Positions 47,204-61,130 of a stretch of DNA of 64,000 nucleotides are shown here, in pieces; position 1 is the stretch's first letter, and each line of letters begins with the position of its first letter. The stretch comes from Mycobacterium alsense (GTDB taxonomy: Bacteria > Actinomycetota > Actinomycetes > Mycobacteriales > Mycobacteriaceae): NCBI RefSeq assembly GCF_002086635.1, contig NZ_MVHD01000006.1, positions 103,199 through 167,198 of the forward strand, in the 5' to 3' direction. A model generated the notes under the pieces. The model saw only the letters and a program-made list of their open reading frames with translations, made no database searches and was not told the DNA's origin. Made by a program: the position numbers and the translations under genes.

Positions 47204-48915
47204 CCGCCTCGGAGGAGCGCGGCACGCCGAAGCCCGCGGCCGAGATGCGGCTGCCGGGTTCCGTCGCCGAGATCATGGCCAGCCCGCCCGGACCCAAGAT
47301 CGGCGCGTTCTTCGACCTGGACGGGACGCTGGTCGCCGGCTTCACCGCCGTCATCCTGACCCAGGAGCGGCTGCGGCGCCGCGACATGGGGGTGGGGGAG
47401 CTGCTCGGCATGGTGCAGGCCGGTCTGAGCCACACGCTGGGGCGCATCGAGTTCGAGGATCTCATCGGCAAGGCCGCTGCCGCGCTGGCCGGGCGGCTGC
47501 TCGACGACCTGGAGGAGATCGGCGAGCGGCTGTTCGTCCAGCGGATCGAGTCGCGGATCTACCCCGAGATGCGCGAATTGGTGCGCGCTCACGTTGCCCG
47601 CGGCCACACCGTGGTGCTCAGCTCGTCGGCGCTGACCATCCAGGTCAACCCCGTGGCGCGCTTCCTCGGCATCTCCAACATGCTGACCAACAAGTTCGAG
47701 ACCAACGAGGACGGAATGCTCACCGGCGGCGTGCAGAAGCCGATCCTCTGGGGCCCGGGCAAAGCCGCTGCGGTGCAACGGTTCGCCGCCGAGCACGGCA
47801 TCGACCTCAAGGACAGCTACTTCTACGCCGACGGCGACGAGGACGTCGCCCTGATGTATCTGGTCGGCAATCCCCGGCCGACCAATCCCGAGGGCAAGAT
47901 GGCCGCGGTGGCCAAGCGGCGCGGCTGGCCGATCCTGCGATTCGACAGCCGGGGCCGCGTGGGGCTGCGGCGCCAGCTGCGCACGCTCGCCGGCTTCGGT
48001 TCGATTTTCCCGGTCGCCGCCGGCGCGGTGGGCATCGGCGTGCTGACCCGCAGCCGCCGCCGGGGCGTCAACTTTTTCACCTCGACCTTTTCCCAGACGC
48101 TGCTGGCGATCGCCGGTGTGCACCTCAATGTCATCGGCCAGGAGAACCTGACCGCGCAGCGTCCGGCGGTCTTTATCTTCAACCACCGCAACCAGGTTGA
48201 CCCGGTCATCACCGGCGCGCTGGTGCGCGAAAACTGGACGGCGGTGGGCAAGAAGGAGCTGGCCAAAGACCCCATCATGGGCACCATCGGCAAGGCGATG
48301 GACGCGGCGTTCATCGATCGCGACGACCCGGTCGCCGCGGTGGAGTCGCTGCACGAGATGGAAGAGCTTGCCAGGAAAGGGCTTTCGATCGTGATCGCAC
48401 CCGAGGGCACCCGGGTCGACACCACCGAGGTCGGGCCGTTCAAGAAGGGGGCCTTCCGCATCGCGATGGCGGTCGGCATCCCGATCGTCCCGATCGTCAT
48501 CCGCAACGCCGAGATCGTCGCCGCGCGCAACTCGGCCGTGATCAACCCCGGGACGGTCGACGTCGCGGTGTTTCCGCCGATCTCGGTGCAGGACTGGACG
48601 GTCGAGACGCTACCCCAGCGCATCGCCGAGGTGCGTCAACTGTATCTGGACACGCTCGCCAACTGGCCGGTCGACGAACTGCCCGAGGTCAGCCTGTACG
48701 CCGAGAAGAAGGCGGCCAAGAAGACGGCCAAGAAGGCGACCCCGAAGGCGGCCCCCAAGAAAGCGGCCGCCAAGAAGGCGGCCCCCAAGAAAGCGGCCGC
48801 CAAGAAGGCGGCGCCGAAGAAGGCCGCCAAGAAGAAGCCCGCGAAGGCGAACCCGAACGCGTCGACCGTCGGACTCAAAGACGGTGAGGCGCAACAGCCC
48901 CGAGGGCGGCCGTGA
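47200..48915 (+). CDS. plsC: Bifunctional HAD-like/PlsC acyltransferase
   Basis: The 571-residue fusion has an N-terminal HAD-phosphatase-like domain (FFDLDGTLV with D39 and D41) and a C-terminal 1-acylglycerol-3-phosphate acyltransferase domain (HX4D H329-D334 in NHRNQVD, and PEGTR at 401-405). It should make phosphatidic acid at the membrane. The HAD half may dephosphorylate a lipid or serine phosphate. The tail from about residue 505 is a Lys/Ala/Pro array like the C-terminus of histone H1, encoded by a perfect tandem repeat. The start overlaps Rv2484c's orthologue and the stop overlaps plsB2. Confidence 0.9.
   Translation: MTASEERGTPKPAAEMRLPGSVAEIMASPPGPKIGAFFDLDGTLVAGFTAVILTQERLRRRDMGVGELLGMVQAGLSHTLGRIEFEDLIGKAAAALAGRLLDDLEEIGERLFVQRIESRIYPEMRELVRAHVARGHTVVLSSSALTIQVNPVARFLGISNMLTNKFETNEDGMLTGGVQKPILWGPGKAAAVQRFAAEHGIDLKDSYFYADGDEDVALMYLVGNPRPTNPEGKMAAVAKRRGWPILRFDSRGRVGLRRQLRTLAGFGSIFPVAAGAVGIGVLTRSRRRGVNFFTSTFSQTLLAIAGVHLNVIGQENLTAQRPAVFIFNHRNQVDPVITGALVRENWTAVGKKELAKDPIMGTIGKAMDAAFIDRDDPVAAVESLHEMEELARKGLSIVIAPEGTRVDTTEVGPFKKGAFRIAMAVGIPIVPIVIRNAEIVAARNSAVINPGTVDVAVFPPISVQDWTVETLPQRIAEVRQLYLDTLANWPVDELPEVSLYAEKKAAKKTAKKATPKAAPKKAAAKKAAPKKAAAKKAAPKKAAKKKPAKANPNASTVGLKDGEAQQPRGRP
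48751..48810 (+). repeat. 30-bp tandem repeat (two perfect copies)
   Basis: The 30 bases at 48751-48780 are repeated exactly at 48781-48810 and then in degenerate form. They encode [14 protein letters not shown] units of the PlsC tail. The repeat is in frame, so copy-number change would only lengthen or shorten the tail. Confidence 0.9.
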
Positions 48916-51284
48916 CCAAACCGGCGGCGACTATCAGCGCAGTCCTCGCCGCGCAAGACGCGCTGATATTGGCGTCGATGACCTCGCCCGTCGAGCGGGA
49001 ACTGGTCATGGCCTGGGTGGACCGGCAGCGGGCGGGCAACGCCGAGGCGAGGTTCGAGGTGCTGACGCTGCCGGAACGCGACGCACCGGCGGCGGCGCTG
49101 ACCGCGCTGGCCGAACAGCTCGAATCCGAATCCAACGAGGAAGTTGGGGGAGACCGTTCGATCGTGCCCGTGCGGGTGTTCTGGCTGCCGCCGGCCAACC
49201 GCGGCCGGCTCGCCAAGCTGGCGGGGCTGATCCCCGGCCGGGATCCCTACCACCCCAACCCCCGTCAGCAGCGACAGATCGTGCACAACGACCCGCAACG
49301 CGCGCGGGTGGTGGCCGGCGAGCCGGCGAAGATTTCCGAGCTGCGCCAGCAGTGGCGCGACACCACCGTCGGGGAGGACAAGCGCGACTTCGCGCAATTC
49401 GTCACCCGCCGCGCCATCCTGGCGATGGAACGGGCCGAATACCGACGGCTCGGCCCGCAGTACAAGTCGCCGCGGCTGGTGAAGCCGGAGATCTTGGCGT
49501 CCACGCGGTTTCGCGCGGGCCTCGACAAGATTCCGGGCGCCACCGTCGAGGAAGCCGCCAAGATGCTCGACGAGCTCGCCACCGGATGGAGCCGGGTTTC
49601 CGTCGACCTGGTCGGCGTCCTGGGCCGGGCCATCAGCCGCGGATTCGACCCCGAGATCGACTACGACGAGTATCAGGTCGCGGGCATGCGCTCCGCGCTG
49701 GAGGCCCACCCGGCGGTGCTGCTGTTCTCGCACCGGTCGTACATCGACGGCGCTGTGGTGCCGGTGGCGATGCAGGAGAACCGATTACCGCCGGTGCACG
49801 TGTTCGCCGGCATCAACCTGTCGTTCGGGGTGATGGGCCCGCTGTTGCGCCGGTCCGGCGTGATCTTCATCCGCCGCAACATCGGCGGCGACCCGCTGTA
49901 CAAATACGTGCTGCGCGAGTTCGTCGGCTACATCGTCGAGAAGCGGTTCAACCTGAGCTGGTCCATTGAGGGCACCCGCTCGCGCACCGGGAAGATGTTG
50001 CCGCCCAAGCTCGGTCTGCTGGCCTACGTCGCCGATGCCTACCTGGACGCCCGCAGCGAGGACATCCTGCTGCAGCCGGTGTCGATCAGCTTCGACCAGC
50101 TGCACGAGACCGCGGAATACGCCGCCTACGCCCGCGGCGGCGAGAAGACCCCCGAGGGCATCGGCTGGCTGTACAACTTCATCAGGGCCCAGGGCGAACG
50201 CAACTACGGCAAGATCTACGTCCGCTTCCCCGAGGCGGTGTCGATGCGCCAGTACCTCGGCCCGCCGCACGGCCCGCTGGTGCACGATCAGGACGCCAAA
50301 CGCCTTGCGCTGCAGAAGATGTCGTTCGAGGTCGCATGGCGGATCCTGCAGTCCACCCCGGTGACCGCGACCGGCCTGGTGTGCGCGTTGCTGCTGACCA
50401 CGCGCGGCGCCGCGCTGACGCTCGACCAGCTCCACCACACGCTGCAGGACTCGCTGGACTACCTCGAGCGCAAGAACATCCCGGTGTCGACCAGCGCGTT
50501 GCGGCTGCGCACCCGCGACGGCGTGCGCGCGGCGGTCGACGCGCTGTCCAACGGGCACCCGATCACCCGCGTCGACGGCGGGCGGGAGCCGGTGTGGCTG
50601 ATCGGGCCCGACAAGGAACACGCGGCGGCGTTCTACCGCAACTCGGTGATCCACGCGTTCCTGGAGACCTCGATCGTCGAGCTGGCGCTCGCGCACGCCA
50701 GGCGCGCGGAAGGTGATCGCATGGAGGCCTTTTGGTCGCAGGCCATGCGGTTGCGCGACCTGCTGAAATTCGACTTCTACTTCGCCGATTCGGCGACGTT
50801 CCGGGAGAACATCGCCGAAGAGATGGCCTGGCACGACGACTGGGAGGACCACGTCGCCGCCGGGGGCGACGAGATCGACGCGATGTTGTTTTCCAAGCGT
50901 CCGTTGATGGCCGACGCGATGCTGCGGGTGTGCTTCGAGGCGTACGAGCTCGTTGCCGACGTGTTGCGCGACGCGCCCGCCGACGTCGGGCAGAAGGAAC
51001 TCACGGAATCGGCGCTGGGCGTCGGGCGCCAATACGTGGCGCAGACCCGGATCCGCAGCAGCGAATCGGTCTCGACGCTGCTGTTCGCCACCGCCTACCA
51101 GGTCGTCGTCGACCAGGATCTGGTCGCACCCGCCGCCGACCTCGCCGAACGGCGCGACGCGTTCCGCCGGGAATTGCGCGCCATCCTTCGCGACTCCGAT
51201 CACGTCGGGCGAATCGCCCGACACCAGTTCGTCGCCCGGGAGGCAGAGGCCCGCCGGGGCCGCGTGGACATCCGGACTCGGTAG
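48912..51284 (+). CDS. plsB2: Glycerol-3-phosphate acyltransferase PlsB2
   Basis: The 790-residue PlsB-type enzyme catalyses the first acylation in phospholipid and triacylglycerol synthesis. The HX4D motif is in [12 protein letters not shown] (H274, D279). The later [20 protein letters not shown] and [13 protein letters not shown] segments match acyltransferase blocks II and III. The GTG start overlaps the plsC TGA. It is the last gene of the lipid operon. Confidence 0.93.
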   Translation: MTKPAATISAVLAAQDALILASMTSPVERELVMAWVDRQRAGNAEARFEVLTLPERDAPAAALTALAEQLESESNEEVGGDRSIVPVRVFWLPPANRGRLAKLAGLIPGRDPYHPNPRQQRQIVHNDPQRARVVAGEPAKISELRQQWRDTTVGEDKRDFAQFVTRRAILAMERAEYRRLGPQYKSPRLVKPEILASTRFRAGLDKIPGATVEEAAKMLDELATGWSRVSVDLVGVLGRAISRGFDPEIDYDEYQVAGMRSALEAHPAVLLFSHRSYIDGAVVPVAMQENRLPPVHVFAGINLSFGVMGPLLRRSGVIFIRRNIGGDPLYKYVLREFVGYIVEKRFNLSWSIEGTRSRTGKMLPPKLGLLAYVADAYLDARSEDILLQPVSISFDQLHETAEYAAYARGGEKTPEGIGWLYNFIRAQGERNYGKIYVRFPEAVSMRQYLGPPHGPLVHDQDAKRLALQKMSFEVAWRILQSTPVTATGLVCALLLTTRGAALTLDQLHHTLQDSLDYLERKNIPVSTSALRLRTRDGVRAAVDALSNGHPITRVDGGREPVWLIGPDKEHAAAFYRNSVIHAFLETSIVELALAHARRAEGDRMEAFWSQAMRLRDLLKFDFYFADSATFRENIAEEMAWHDDWEDHVAAGGDEIDAMLFSKRPLMADAMLRVCFEAYELVADVLRDAPADVGQKELTESALGVGRQYVAQTRIRSSESVSTLLFATAYQVVVDQDLVAPAADLAERRDAFRRELRAILRDSDHVGRIARHQFVAREAEARRGRVDIRTR

Positions 51285-51312
51285 CCCGCGCGACCCCCAA
51301 TACGCTGGGTGC

Positions 51313-53313
51313 ATGACGGTCCAGCCGGTGCGCGCGCGCCGCGCGCTGCTATGGCCGGTGCTGATCGGCGTCGCGGCGTTGGCCGGCTGCACCGCCGCGG
51401 GGATCGGCGCGCTGTCGCTGGCCGGCGCGCTGACCGCCACCGGCCTGCCCGATCCCGGCCCGGCGACCACGCTGGGGCTGCCGTTCGTCCGGGCGGCGGG
51501 GGAGATCGCCGCGGTGCTGGCCGTCGGGTCGTTCCTTTTCGCCGCGTTTCTGGTGCCGCCGCAAAGCAGCGGTGTCCTCGACGCCGACGGCTACCGCGCG
51601 CTTCGGGTGGGCACGATCGCGTCGGGGGCCTGGGCGGTGTGCGCCGCGCTGCTGGTGCCGCTGACCATCTCCGACGTGTCGGGCCAGCCGGTGATCGACC
51701 ACCTCAACCCGGTCACGATCTGGTCGTTGGCCGGGATGATCAACACCGCCTCCGCCTGGCGCTGGACCGCGATCCTGGCGGCGGCGGTCACGCTGGCCAG
51801 CGCGTCGGTGCTGCGGTGGTCGTGGACGCCGGTGCTGCTGGCCGGATCGCTGGTGACGCTGATCCCGCTCGGATTGACCGGCCACTCGTCGGCCGGTGGC
51901 TCGCACGACCTGGCCACCAACAGCCTGCTGATCCACCTCGTCGCCGCGGGCCTGTGGGCCGGCGGCCTGCTCGCCCTGCTCGCCCACGCGCTGCGCCGCG
52001 GCGACCACACCGCGCTGGCGGCGCGGCGATTCTCGGCGGTAGCGCTGTGGTGCTGGGTGGCGATGGCGCTGAGCGGGTTGGTGAACGCGTTGGTGCGCGT
52101 GCTGCCGTCGGACCTGCTGACCACCGGCTACGGGCGGCTGGTCGTCGCCAAATTCGTCGCGCTGTGCGCGCTGGGGGTCCTGGGCTGGCGCCAGCGGCGC
52201 TCGGGAGTGGCTGCGCTGCAAGCCAATCCGGGCACCTCCCGCGGGGCGCTGGTCAGGCTCGCGCTGATCGAGGCGGCGGTGTTCGGCCTCACCTTCGGCA
52301 TCGCCGTCGGGCTGGGCCGCACCGCCCCGCCGCCGCCTCCGGCGCGGCTGCCCACCGTCGCCGAGGCCGAGATCGGCTACGACTTCGACGGGCCTCCCAC
52401 CGTGACGCGCATCCTGTTCGACTGGCGTTTCGACCTGATCTTCGGCAGCGCCGCGATCGTCCTCGCCGCGGTCTACGTCGCGGGGGTGGTGCGGCTGCGG
52501 CGCCGCGGCGACGGCTGGCCCCCGGGCCGGACCCTGAGCTGGCTGCTGGGCTGCCTGGCGCTGCTGTTCGTGACGTCGTCGGGCGTCGGCAGGTACATGC
52601 CGGCGATGTTCAGCATGCACATGGTCGCCCACATGGGCCTGTCGATGCTGGTACCGATCCTGCTGGTGCTCGGCGCCCCGGTCACGCTGGCGTTGCGCGC
52701 GCTGCCCGCCGCGGGCCGGGGCGACCCGCCCGGCCCGCGGGAATGGCTGTTGGCCGCGCTGCACAGCCACGTGTCGCGGTTCCTCACCAACCCGGTGGTG
52801 GCGACCGTGCTGTTCGTCGCCGGGTTCTACGGGCTGTACCTGTCGGACCTGTTCGACATCGCCGTGAGCAGCCACGCCGGCCACCTGGCGATGAACGTGC
52901 ACTTCCTGCTGAGCGGCTACCTGTTCTACTGGGTGGTCATCGGGGTCGACCCCACGCCGCGGCCGCTCCCGCCGCTGGCCAAGGTGGCCGTCGTGTTCGC
53001 GTCGTTGCCGCTGCACGCCTTCTTCGGGGTGGTGCTGATGGGCACCAAGACCGTGCTCGGCGCGAGCTTTTACCGGTCGCTGGGGCTGAGCTGGCACACC
53101 GACCTGCTGGGCGACCAGCGACTGGGCGGGGGGATCGCGTGGGCGGCGGGCGAGGTGCCGCTGGTGATCGTGATGCTTGCGCTGCTGGTGCAATGGGCGC
53201 GCAGCGACCAGCGCACCGCCCGGCGGCTGGACCGCGCGGCCGAGCGCGACGACGACGCCGAGCTGGCCGCCTACAACGCGATGCTGGCCGAACTGGCGCG
53301 CCGCGAGCCCTGA
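51313..53313 (+). CDS. CopD/CtaG two-domain membrane protein
   Basis: The 666-residue polytopic protein has an N-terminal half like the CopD copper-resistance domain (IHLVAAGLWAGGLLAL with a conserved His). The C-terminal half resembles the CtaG cytochrome c oxidase assembly domain (MHMVAHMGLSMLVPI, SHAGHLAMNVHFLLSGY). Both suggest copper delivery to respiratory oxidase or copper handling in the membrane. The ATG at 51313 follows 28 bp after plsB2. The C-terminal tail is charged. Confidence 0.83.
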   Translation: MTVQPVRARRALLWPVLIGVAALAGCTAAGIGALSLAGALTATGLPDPGPATTLGLPFVRAAGEIAAVLAVGSFLFAAFLVPPQSSGVLDADGYRALRVGTIASGAWAVCAALLVPLTISDVSGQPVIDHLNPVTIWSLAGMINTASAWRWTAILAAAVTLASASVLRWSWTPVLLAGSLVTLIPLGLTGHSSAGGSHDLATNSLLIHLVAAGLWAGGLLALLAHALRRGDHTALAARRFSAVALWCWVAMALSGLVNALVRVLPSDLLTTGYGRLVVAKFVALCALGVLGWRQRRSGVAALQANPGTSRGALVRLALIEAAVFGLTFGIAVGLGRTAPPPPPARLPTVAEAEIGYDFDGPPTVTRILFDWRFDLIFGSAAIVLAAVYVAGVVRLRRRGDGWPPGRTLSWLLGCLALLFVTSSGVGRYMPAMFSMHMVAHMGLSMLVPILLVLGAPVTLALRALPAAGRGDPPGPREWLLAALHSHVSRFLTNPVVATVLFVAGFYGLYLSDLFDIAVSSHAGHLAMNVHFLLSGYLFYWVVIGVDPTPRPLPPLAKVAVVFASLPLHAFFGVVLMGTKTVLGASFYRSLGLSWHTDLLGDQRLGGGIAWAAGEVPLVIVMLALLVQWARSDQRTARRLDRAAERDDDAELAAYNAMLAELARREP

Positions 53314-53522
53314 CGCTGCGTTGACTCTGCGTTCAGGGCGGAAAAGTGCGAGTAGCCCCCGCCGTCACCGCCGAATCAAAGCCCCCAGGTTCGGAGCCGC
53401 CGATCCACAGTTGGGGCCTTGTCCACACGGTGCGCGCCGAGCCGCACCGGCCGCCCCGCCCTGTCGCTGCCCGCGCGCTGAATGGCAACCGGCACACACG
53501 CGACACGAAAGGAAATGAGTCA

Positions 53523-54032
53523 ATGTTCGAAACACCGCTGACCGTCGTGGGTCACATCGTCAACAACCCCGAGCGCCGGCAGGTCGGCACCCAGGAGGTC
53601 ATGAAGTTCCGGGTGGCCAGCAATTCGCGCCGCCGGACCGCCGACGGCGGCTGGGAGCCGGGAAACTCGCTGTTCATCAACGTGAACTGCTGGGGCAAGT
53701 TGGTCACCGGAGTCGGCGCCGCACTGGGCAAGGGCGCACCGGTGATCGTGGTCGGTCACGTGTACACCAGCGAGTACGAGGACCGGGACGGCAATCGCCG
53801 GTCGTCGCTGGAGATGCGCGCGACGTCGGTCGGGCCCGACGTGTCCCGCGCGATCGTGCGCATCGAAAAGCCCGGTTACACGGGTCCGAGTGCGGGCGAG
53901 GTCGCGGCGGCCTCGGGCGACGGCGAGGGACAAACCGCCGACGACGGCGACGACGCCGACGGTGCGGAGTCCGCAGCATCCGAGGCCACCGGGTCCGACG
54001 CGGAACCGGGGGCGCTGTCGCTGTCGGCTTAG
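53523..54032 (+). CDS. Single-stranded DNA-binding protein paralogue (Rv2478c-like)
   Basis: The 169-residue protein has an OB-fold SSB domain in residues 1-115 (VVGHIVNNPERR, SLFINVNCWGKL, VVGHVYTSEYEDRDG). An acidic Gly/Asp/Ala-rich tail follows. The usual DDDIPF-like tip that recruits partner proteins is missing, and the sequence ends in LSLSA. It is therefore an accessory SSB rather than the replicative one. AAAGGAAATGAG before the ATG is a plausible ribosome site. Confidence 0.88.
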   Translation: MFETPLTVVGHIVNNPERRQVGTQEVMKFRVASNSRRRTADGGWEPGNSLFINVNCWGKLVTGVGAALGKGAPVIVVGHVYTSEYEDRDGNRRSSLEMRATSVGPDVSRAIVRIEKPGYTGPSAGEVAAASGDGEGQTADDGDDADGAESAASEATGSDAEPGALSLSA

Positions 54033-54112
54033 CTGCGGCAATGGGGCCGCCGCGCGGTGCCTAGGATGGTCGGCGGGATCATTCTGCAAAACCAGAAAGG
54101 CAACACCGCGGC

Positions 54113-55789
<1,677 letters not shown>

Positions 55790-55866
55790 TGTCGGGTTAG
55801 CCAAGCCCGCTGCCGGGCGAGGCGATCGGCGCAGCCGGCGTCCGTCGCGAGTTGGGAGCAATCGGC

Positions 55867-58800
55867 ATGACGATCGATCCCGGTGCTAAGCCAGATTTCA
55901 AGCCGTGGACCGCGTTCACCACGAGTGACGACATTCCCGACTGGATCGCGAACGCCTACGTCGAAAGCTATCGCGGTCCGCGCGGAGAAGAACCCGACAC
56001 CGCCACACCCGCCGACCCCTCGGACATGGTGACCCCCGCGATGTTGCGCGCCCACTACCGGCTCGGCCAGTGCCGCGCGCAAAGCGGAAGCTGCGTCTGC
56101 GTGTACCCGGCCGACGACACCGACGGGTTCGGACCCGCGCTCCAGGTCGTCACCGACCACGGCAGCATGCTGCTGGACTCCGTCACTGTCCTGCTGCACC
56201 GGCTCGGTGTCGCCTACGCGGGGATCATGACGCCGGTGTTCGACGTGCGGCGCAACGCCGAGGGCGACCTGCTCAGCATCGCGCCCAAAGCGCCCGGCGC
56301 GTCGCAGTACGACGGCGAAGCGTGGATCTACGTCCCGCTGTCGCCATCCGTCGACAGCAGGACCCTCGCCGAGGTGGAGCGGCTGCTGCCCAGGGTGCTG
56401 GCCGACGTCAAGCAGGTCGCCACCGACGCCGCCGGGTTGATCAGCACGCTGAGAGAGCTGGCCGCCGCCGTCGAAACCAACTCCGGCGACCGCTTTGCGG
56501 CGCCGGACCGCCGGGACGTCGCGGAGCTGCTGCGCTGGCTGGGCAAGGGGAACTTCCTGCTGCTGGGCTACCAACGCTGCCGGGTGCACGACAAGCTGGT
56601 GTCCAGCGATGGCCCCACCGGCCTCGGCGTCCTGCGCACGCGCACCGGTTCGCGCCCGCGGTTGACCGACGACGGTCACCTGCTGGTCCTGGCCCAATCC
56701 GTCGTCGGCAGCTACCTGCGCTACGGCGCCTATCCGTACGTGATCGCCGTTCGCGAAAAAAGCGACGACGGCGGTGTACTCGAGCACCGCCTCGTGGGGC
56801 TGTTCACGGTCGCGGCCATGAACGCCGATGTCCTGGAAATCCCAATGATCTCGCGCCGGGTCCGCGAAGCGCTCGCGATGGCCGACAGCGACCCCATCCA
56901 CCCGGGCCAGCTGCTGCTCGACGTCATCCAGACCGTCCCGCGCTCGGAGCTTTTCACGCTGAGCGCCGAACGGCTTTTGACGATGGCCAAAGCGGTGGTG
57001 GACCTGGGATCGCAGCGGCGTGCGCTGTTGTTCGTGCGCGCCGACCGGCTGCAGTACTTCGTCTCCTGCCTGGTCTACCTTCCGCGCGACCGCTACACCA
57101 CCGCGGTGCGGTTGCAGATGGAGGACATCCTGGTCCGCGAATTCGGCGGGACGAGGCTGGAGTTCACCGCTCGTGTGAGCGAATCGCCTTGGGCGCTCAT
57201 GCATTTCATGGTTCGGTTGCCCCAGGAGGACGATACCAGCCCCGCCGCCGCGCCCGTCGACACGTCGGAAGCCAACCGAATCCGGATCCAGGGGTTGCTG
57301 AGTGAGGCCGCGCGAACGTGGGGGGATCGCCTGATCGCCGCTGCCGCCGACCTTTCCGATTCCCCCGTCTCGCACGCCGACGCCGAGCATTACGCCTCCG
57401 CCTTCAGCGAGGTCTACAAGCAGGCCGTCACGCCCACCGACGCCATCGCGCACATCGCCATCATCAACGAACTGTCCGACGGTTCGGTCAAATTGGTGTT
57501 CTCCGACCGCGGCGAGGACGGGATCGCCCAGCTGACATGGTTTTTGGGCGCTCACGCCGCCTCGCTGAGCCAGCTGTTGCCGATGCTGCAGAGCATGGGG
57601 GTGGTCGTGCTGGAGGAGCGGCCGTTCACCGTCGCCCGCCCGGACGGCATGCCGGTGTGGATCTACCAGTTCAAGATCCAGCCGCACCCGACGATCAGCC
57701 TCGCGACCACGGAGGCCGAACGCGACGCCACCGCCGAGCGATTCGCCGACGCGGTCACCGCGATCTGGCAGGGCCGCGTCGAGATCGACCGCTTCAACGA
57801 GCTGGTGTTGCGCGCAAGGCTGACCTGGCAGCAGGCCGTCCTCCTGCGCGCCTACGCGAAGTACCTGCGGCAGGCCAACTTTCCCTACAGCCAGTCCCAC
57901 ATCGAATCGGTGCTCAACGAGCACCCCTCGACGGTGCGGTCGCTGGTCACGCTGTTCGAGGCGCTTTTCGACCCGAGGGAATCGGGGGGGCCGACGTCGC
58001 GCGACGCGCAAGCGGCCGCCGCCGCGGTCGCCGCGGACATCGACGCCCTGGTGAGCCTGGACACCGACCGCATCCTGCGCGCGTTCGCGTCGCTGGTTCA
58101 GGCCACGCTGCGGACGAATTACTTTGTGACGCGTGAGGGTTCGGCTCGCGCCCGGGATGCGTTGGCCCTCAAGCTGGACGCCCAGCTGCTCGACGAGCTG
58201 CCGCTGCCACGCCCGAAGTTCGAAATCTTCGTGTACTCGCCACGCGTCGAGGGCGTGCACCTGCGCTTCGGCCCGGTGGCGCGCGGCGGGCTGCGGTGGT
58301 CCGACCGCCGCGACGACTTCCGCACCGAGATTCTCGGGCTGGTCAAGGCGCAGGCGGTGAAGAACGCCGTCATCGTGCCGGTCGGCGCCAAGGGCGGGTT
58401 CGTGCTCAAGCGCGCGCCGCTGCCCTCCGGTGATGCCGCCGTCGACCGCGACGCCAGCCGCGCAGAGGGCGTCGCGTGCTATCAGCTGTTCATCTCCGGG
58501 CTGCTCGACGTCACCGACAACGTCGACCACGCAACGGGAAAGGTCAGCCCACCCCCCGGGGTGATTCGCCGCGACGGCGACGACGCCTACCTCGTGGTGG
58601 CCGCCGACAAGGGCACCGCCACGTTCTCCGACATCGCCAACGACGTCGCCAAGTCCTACGGGTTCTGGCTTGGTGACGCGTTCGCGTCCGGCGGTTCGGT
58701 GGGCTACGACCACAAGGCCATGGGCATCACCGCCAAGGGCGCGTGGGAGGCCGTCAAGCGCCACTTCCGGGAAATGGGCGTCGACACCCAGTCCGAGGAG

Positions 58801-60717
58801 TTCACCGTCGTCGGCATCGGAGACATGAGCGGCGACGTGTTCGGTAACGGCATGCTGCTGTCCAAGCACATCAGGCTGGTGGCCGCCTTCGACCACCGGC
58901 ACATCTTCCTCGATCCCGATCCCGATGCCGCGCGGTCGTGGGAGGAACGCCGGCGGATGTTCGACCTGCCGCGTTCGAGCTGGGGCGACTACGACGCCTC
59001 GTTGATCAGCGAGGGCGGCGGGGTCTACAGCCGCGAACAGAAGGCCATCCCGGTCAGCCCGCAGGTCCGCGACGCCCTGGGCATCGCCGGCGAGGCCGGC
59101 GAGATGTCCCCGCCGGAGCTCATCCGGGCGATCCTGCAGGCGCCGGTCGACCTGTTGTTCAACGGCGGCATCGGCACCTACATCAAGGCGGAGTCCGAGT
59201 CCGACGCCGACGTCGGCGACCGCGCCAATGACCCGGTGCGCATCAACGGGAATCAGGTGCGCGCCAAGGTGATCGGCGAGGGTGGCAACCTCGGCGTGAC
59301 GGCGCTGGGCCGTGTGGAGTTCGACCTGTCGGGCGGGCGAATCAATACCGACGCGATGGACAACTCCGCCGGCGTCGACTGTTCCGACCACGAGGTGAAC
59401 ATCAAGATCCTGATCGATTCGCTGGTCACCGCGGGCAAGGTGAAGGCCGAGGAGCGCAAAGAGCTGCTGGAGTCGATGACCGACGAGGTTGCGCGATTGG
59501 TGCTCGCCGACAACGAAGAGCAAAACGACTTGATCGGCACCAGCCGCGCCAATGCGGCCAGCCTGCTGCCGGTGCACGCGATGCAGATCAAATACCTCGA
59601 AAGCCGCGGGCTCAACCGGGAATTGGAGGCGCTGCCGTCGGAGAAGGAGATCCACCGTCGCCTCGAGGCCGGGTTGGGGCTGACGTCCCCGGAGCTGTGC
59701 ATGCTGATGGCGCATGTCAAGCTCACGCTCAAAGAGGACATGCTCACCACCGAGCTGCCGGAGCAGGACGTGTTCGCATCCCGCCTGCCGCGATACTTTC
59801 CGGCGCCGCTGCGCGAACGGTTCACCCCGGAGATCCGCACCCACCAGCTGCGCCGGGAGATCGTCACCACGATGCTGGTCAACGACTTGGTGAACACCGC
59901 GGGCATCAGCTACGCCTTCCGCATCACCGAAGACGTCGGTGTCGGGCCGATCGACGCGGTGCGCACCTACGTCGCCACCGATGCGATCTTCGGCGTGAGC
60001 GAGATCTGGCGGCAGGTCCGTGCGGCGAATCTGCCCGTCGCGCTGTCGGACCGGCTCACGCTGGACACCCGCCGGCTGATCGACCGCGCCGGGCGCTGGC
60101 TGCTCAACTACCGCCCCCAGCCGCTGGCCGTCGGCGCCGAGATCAACCGGTTCGCGGCGAAGGTCAAGGAGCTGACACCCCGGATGTCGGAGTGGTTGCG
60201 CGGCGACGACAAGGCCATCGTGGAAAAGGAGGCCGCGGAGTTCGCGTCGCAGGGCGCACCGAACGAGCTGGCCTACATGGTCGCGGCCGGCCTGTACCGC
60301 TACAGCCTGCTGGACATCATCGACGTCGCCGACATCACCGAGATCGACACCGCCGAGGTGGCGGACACCTATTTTGCGCTGATGGACCGCCTGGGCACCG
60401 ATGGCCTGCTGACCGCCGTCTCCGAGCTGCCGCGGCACGACCGCTGGCAGTCGTTGGCGCGCTTGGCGATTCGCGACGACATCTACTCCTCGCTGCGGTC
60501 GCTGTGCTTTGACGTGCTGGCCGTGGGGGAACCCGACGAGAGCGGCGAAGAGAAGATCGGGGAGTGGGAGCAGATGAGCGCCTCCCGGGTGGAGCGCGCG
60601 CGCCGGACGCTCACCGAGATACAGGAAAGCGGCGCAAAGGATCTCGCCACGCTGTCGGTTGCCGCGCGGCAGATCCGGCGGATGACACGCACCAGCGGGA
60701 GGGGATCGTCGAGTTGA
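55867..60717 (+). CDS. gdh: Large NAD-dependent glutamate dehydrogenase
   Basis: The 1616-residue enzyme of the GDH-180 class oxidises glutamate to 2-oxoglutarate. A long N-terminal region has ACT-like regulatory modules. The catalytic part is near residues 800-1200, with [34 protein letters not shown] (active Lys region) and [18 protein letters not shown]. In mycobacteria the activity is held back by unphosphorylated GarA under PknG control. The ATG at 55867 is preferred over a TTG 5 codons upstream. The stop overlaps the following TTG start. Confidence 0.95.
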   Translation: MTIDPGAKPDFKPWTAFTTSDDIPDWIANAYVESYRGPRGEEPDTATPADPSDMVTPAMLRAHYRLGQCRAQSGSCVCVYPADDTDGFGPALQVVTDHGSMLLDSVTVLLHRLGVAYAGIMTPVFDVRRNAEGDLLSIAPKAPGASQYDGEAWIYVPLSPSVDSRTLAEVERLLPRVLADVKQVATDAAGLISTLRELAAAVETNSGDRFAAPDRRDVAELLRWLGKGNFLLLGYQRCRVHDKLVSSDGPTGLGVLRTRTGSRPRLTDDGHLLVLAQSVVGSYLRYGAYPYVIAVREKSDDGGVLEHRLVGLFTVAAMNADVLEIPMISRRVREALAMADSDPIHPGQLLLDVIQTVPRSELFTLSAERLLTMAKAVVDLGSQRRALLFVRADRLQYFVSCLVYLPRDRYTTAVRLQMEDILVREFGGTRLEFTARVSESPWALMHFMVRLPQEDDTSPAAAPVDTSEANRIRIQGLLSEAARTWGDRLIAAAADLSDSPVSHADAEHYASAFSEVYKQAVTPTDAIAHIAIINELSDGSVKLVFSDRGEDGIAQLTWFLGAHAASLSQLLPMLQSMGVVVLEERPFTVARPDGMPVWIYQFKIQPHPTISLATTEAERDATAERFADAVTAIWQGRVEIDRFNELVLRARLTWQQAVLLRAYAKYLRQANFPYSQSHIESVLNEHPSTVRSLVTLFEALFDPRESGGPTSRDAQAAAAAVAADIDALVSLDTDRILRAFASLVQATLRTNYFVTREGSARARDALALKLDAQLLDELPLPRPKFEIFVYSPRVEGVHLRFGPVARGGLRWSDRRDDFRTEILGLVKAQAVKNAVIVPVGAKGGFVLKRAPLPSGDAAVDRDASRAEGVACYQLFISGLLDVTDNVDHATGKVSPPPGVIRRDGDDAYLVVAADKGTATFSDIANDVAKSYGFWLGDAFASGGSVGYDHKAMGITAKGAWEAVKRHFREMGVDTQSEEFTVVGIGDMSGDVFGNGMLLSKHIRLVAAFDHRHIFLDPDPDAARSWEERRRMFDLPRSSWGDYDASLISEGGGVYSREQKAIPVSPQVRDALGIAGEAGEMSPPELIRAILQAPVDLLFNGGIGTYIKAESESDADVGDRANDPVRINGNQVRAKVIGEGGNLGVTALGRVEFDLSGGRINTDAMDNSAGVDCSDHEVNIKILIDSLVTAGKVKAEERKELLESMTDEVARLVLADNEEQNDLIGTSRANAASLLPVHAMQIKYLESRGLNRELEALPSEKEIHRRLEAGLGLTSPELCMLMAHVKLTLKEDMLTTELPEQDVFASRLPRYFPAPLRERFTPEIRTHQLRREIVTTMLVNDLVNTAGISYAFRITEDVGVGPIDAVRTYVATDAIFGVSEIWRQVRAANLPVALSDRLTLDTRRLIDRAGRWLLNYRPQPLAVGAEINRFAAKVKELTPRMSEWLRGDDKAIVEKEAAEFASQGAPNELAYMVAAGLYRYSLLDIIDVADITEIDTAEVADTYFALMDRLGTDGLLTAVSELPRHDRWQSLARLAIRDDIYSSLRSLCFDVLAVGEPDESGEEKIGEWEQMSASRVERARRTLTEIQESGAKDLATLSVAARQIRRMTRTSGRGSSS

Positions 60718-61130
60718 GCATCGGGTACGTCGCGCCGGTCCCGGTGCGCTGGTCGGACATCGACATGTACCAGCACATCAACCACGCCACCATGGTCACG
60801 ATCCTCGAAGAGGCGCGGGTGCAGTTCCTCCACGAGCCGTTCGCCGCCGACATCACCAGCATCGGGCTGCTGATCGCCGACGTGCGGGTCACCTACAAGG
60901 GCCAGCTGCGGCTGACCGATTCGCCGCTGCAGGTGACCACGTGGACCAAACGGCTGCGCGCCGTCGACTTCACGCTTGGCTACGAGGTCCGATCGGTCAA
61001 CGCCGACCCCGCGTCGAGGCCCGCCGTCGTCGCCGAGACGCAGTTGGCGGCGGTCCACATCGAGGAGCAGCGGCTGGTGCGCCTGGCGCCGCACCATCGG
61101 GAGTATCTGCAGCGGTGGATCCGGGACTAG
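60714..61130 (+). CDS. Hotdog-fold acyl-CoA thioesterase (Rv2475c-like)
   Basis: The 138-residue 4HBT-type thioesterase has the active-site helix [17 protein letters not shown], whose Asp and His/Asn residues follow the DxDxxxHxxN pattern. The TTG start overlaps the gdh stop (TTGA) and yields the length known for Rv2475c. No ATG or GTG lies in frame near this point. The acyl substrate is unknown. Confidence 0.88.
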   Translation: MSIGYVAPVPVRWSDIDMYQHINHATMVTILEEARVQFLHEPFAADITSIGLLIADVRVTYKGQLRLTDSPLQVTTWTKRLRAVDFTLGYEVRSVNADPASRPAVVAETQLAAVHIEEQRLVRLAPHHREYLQRWIRD

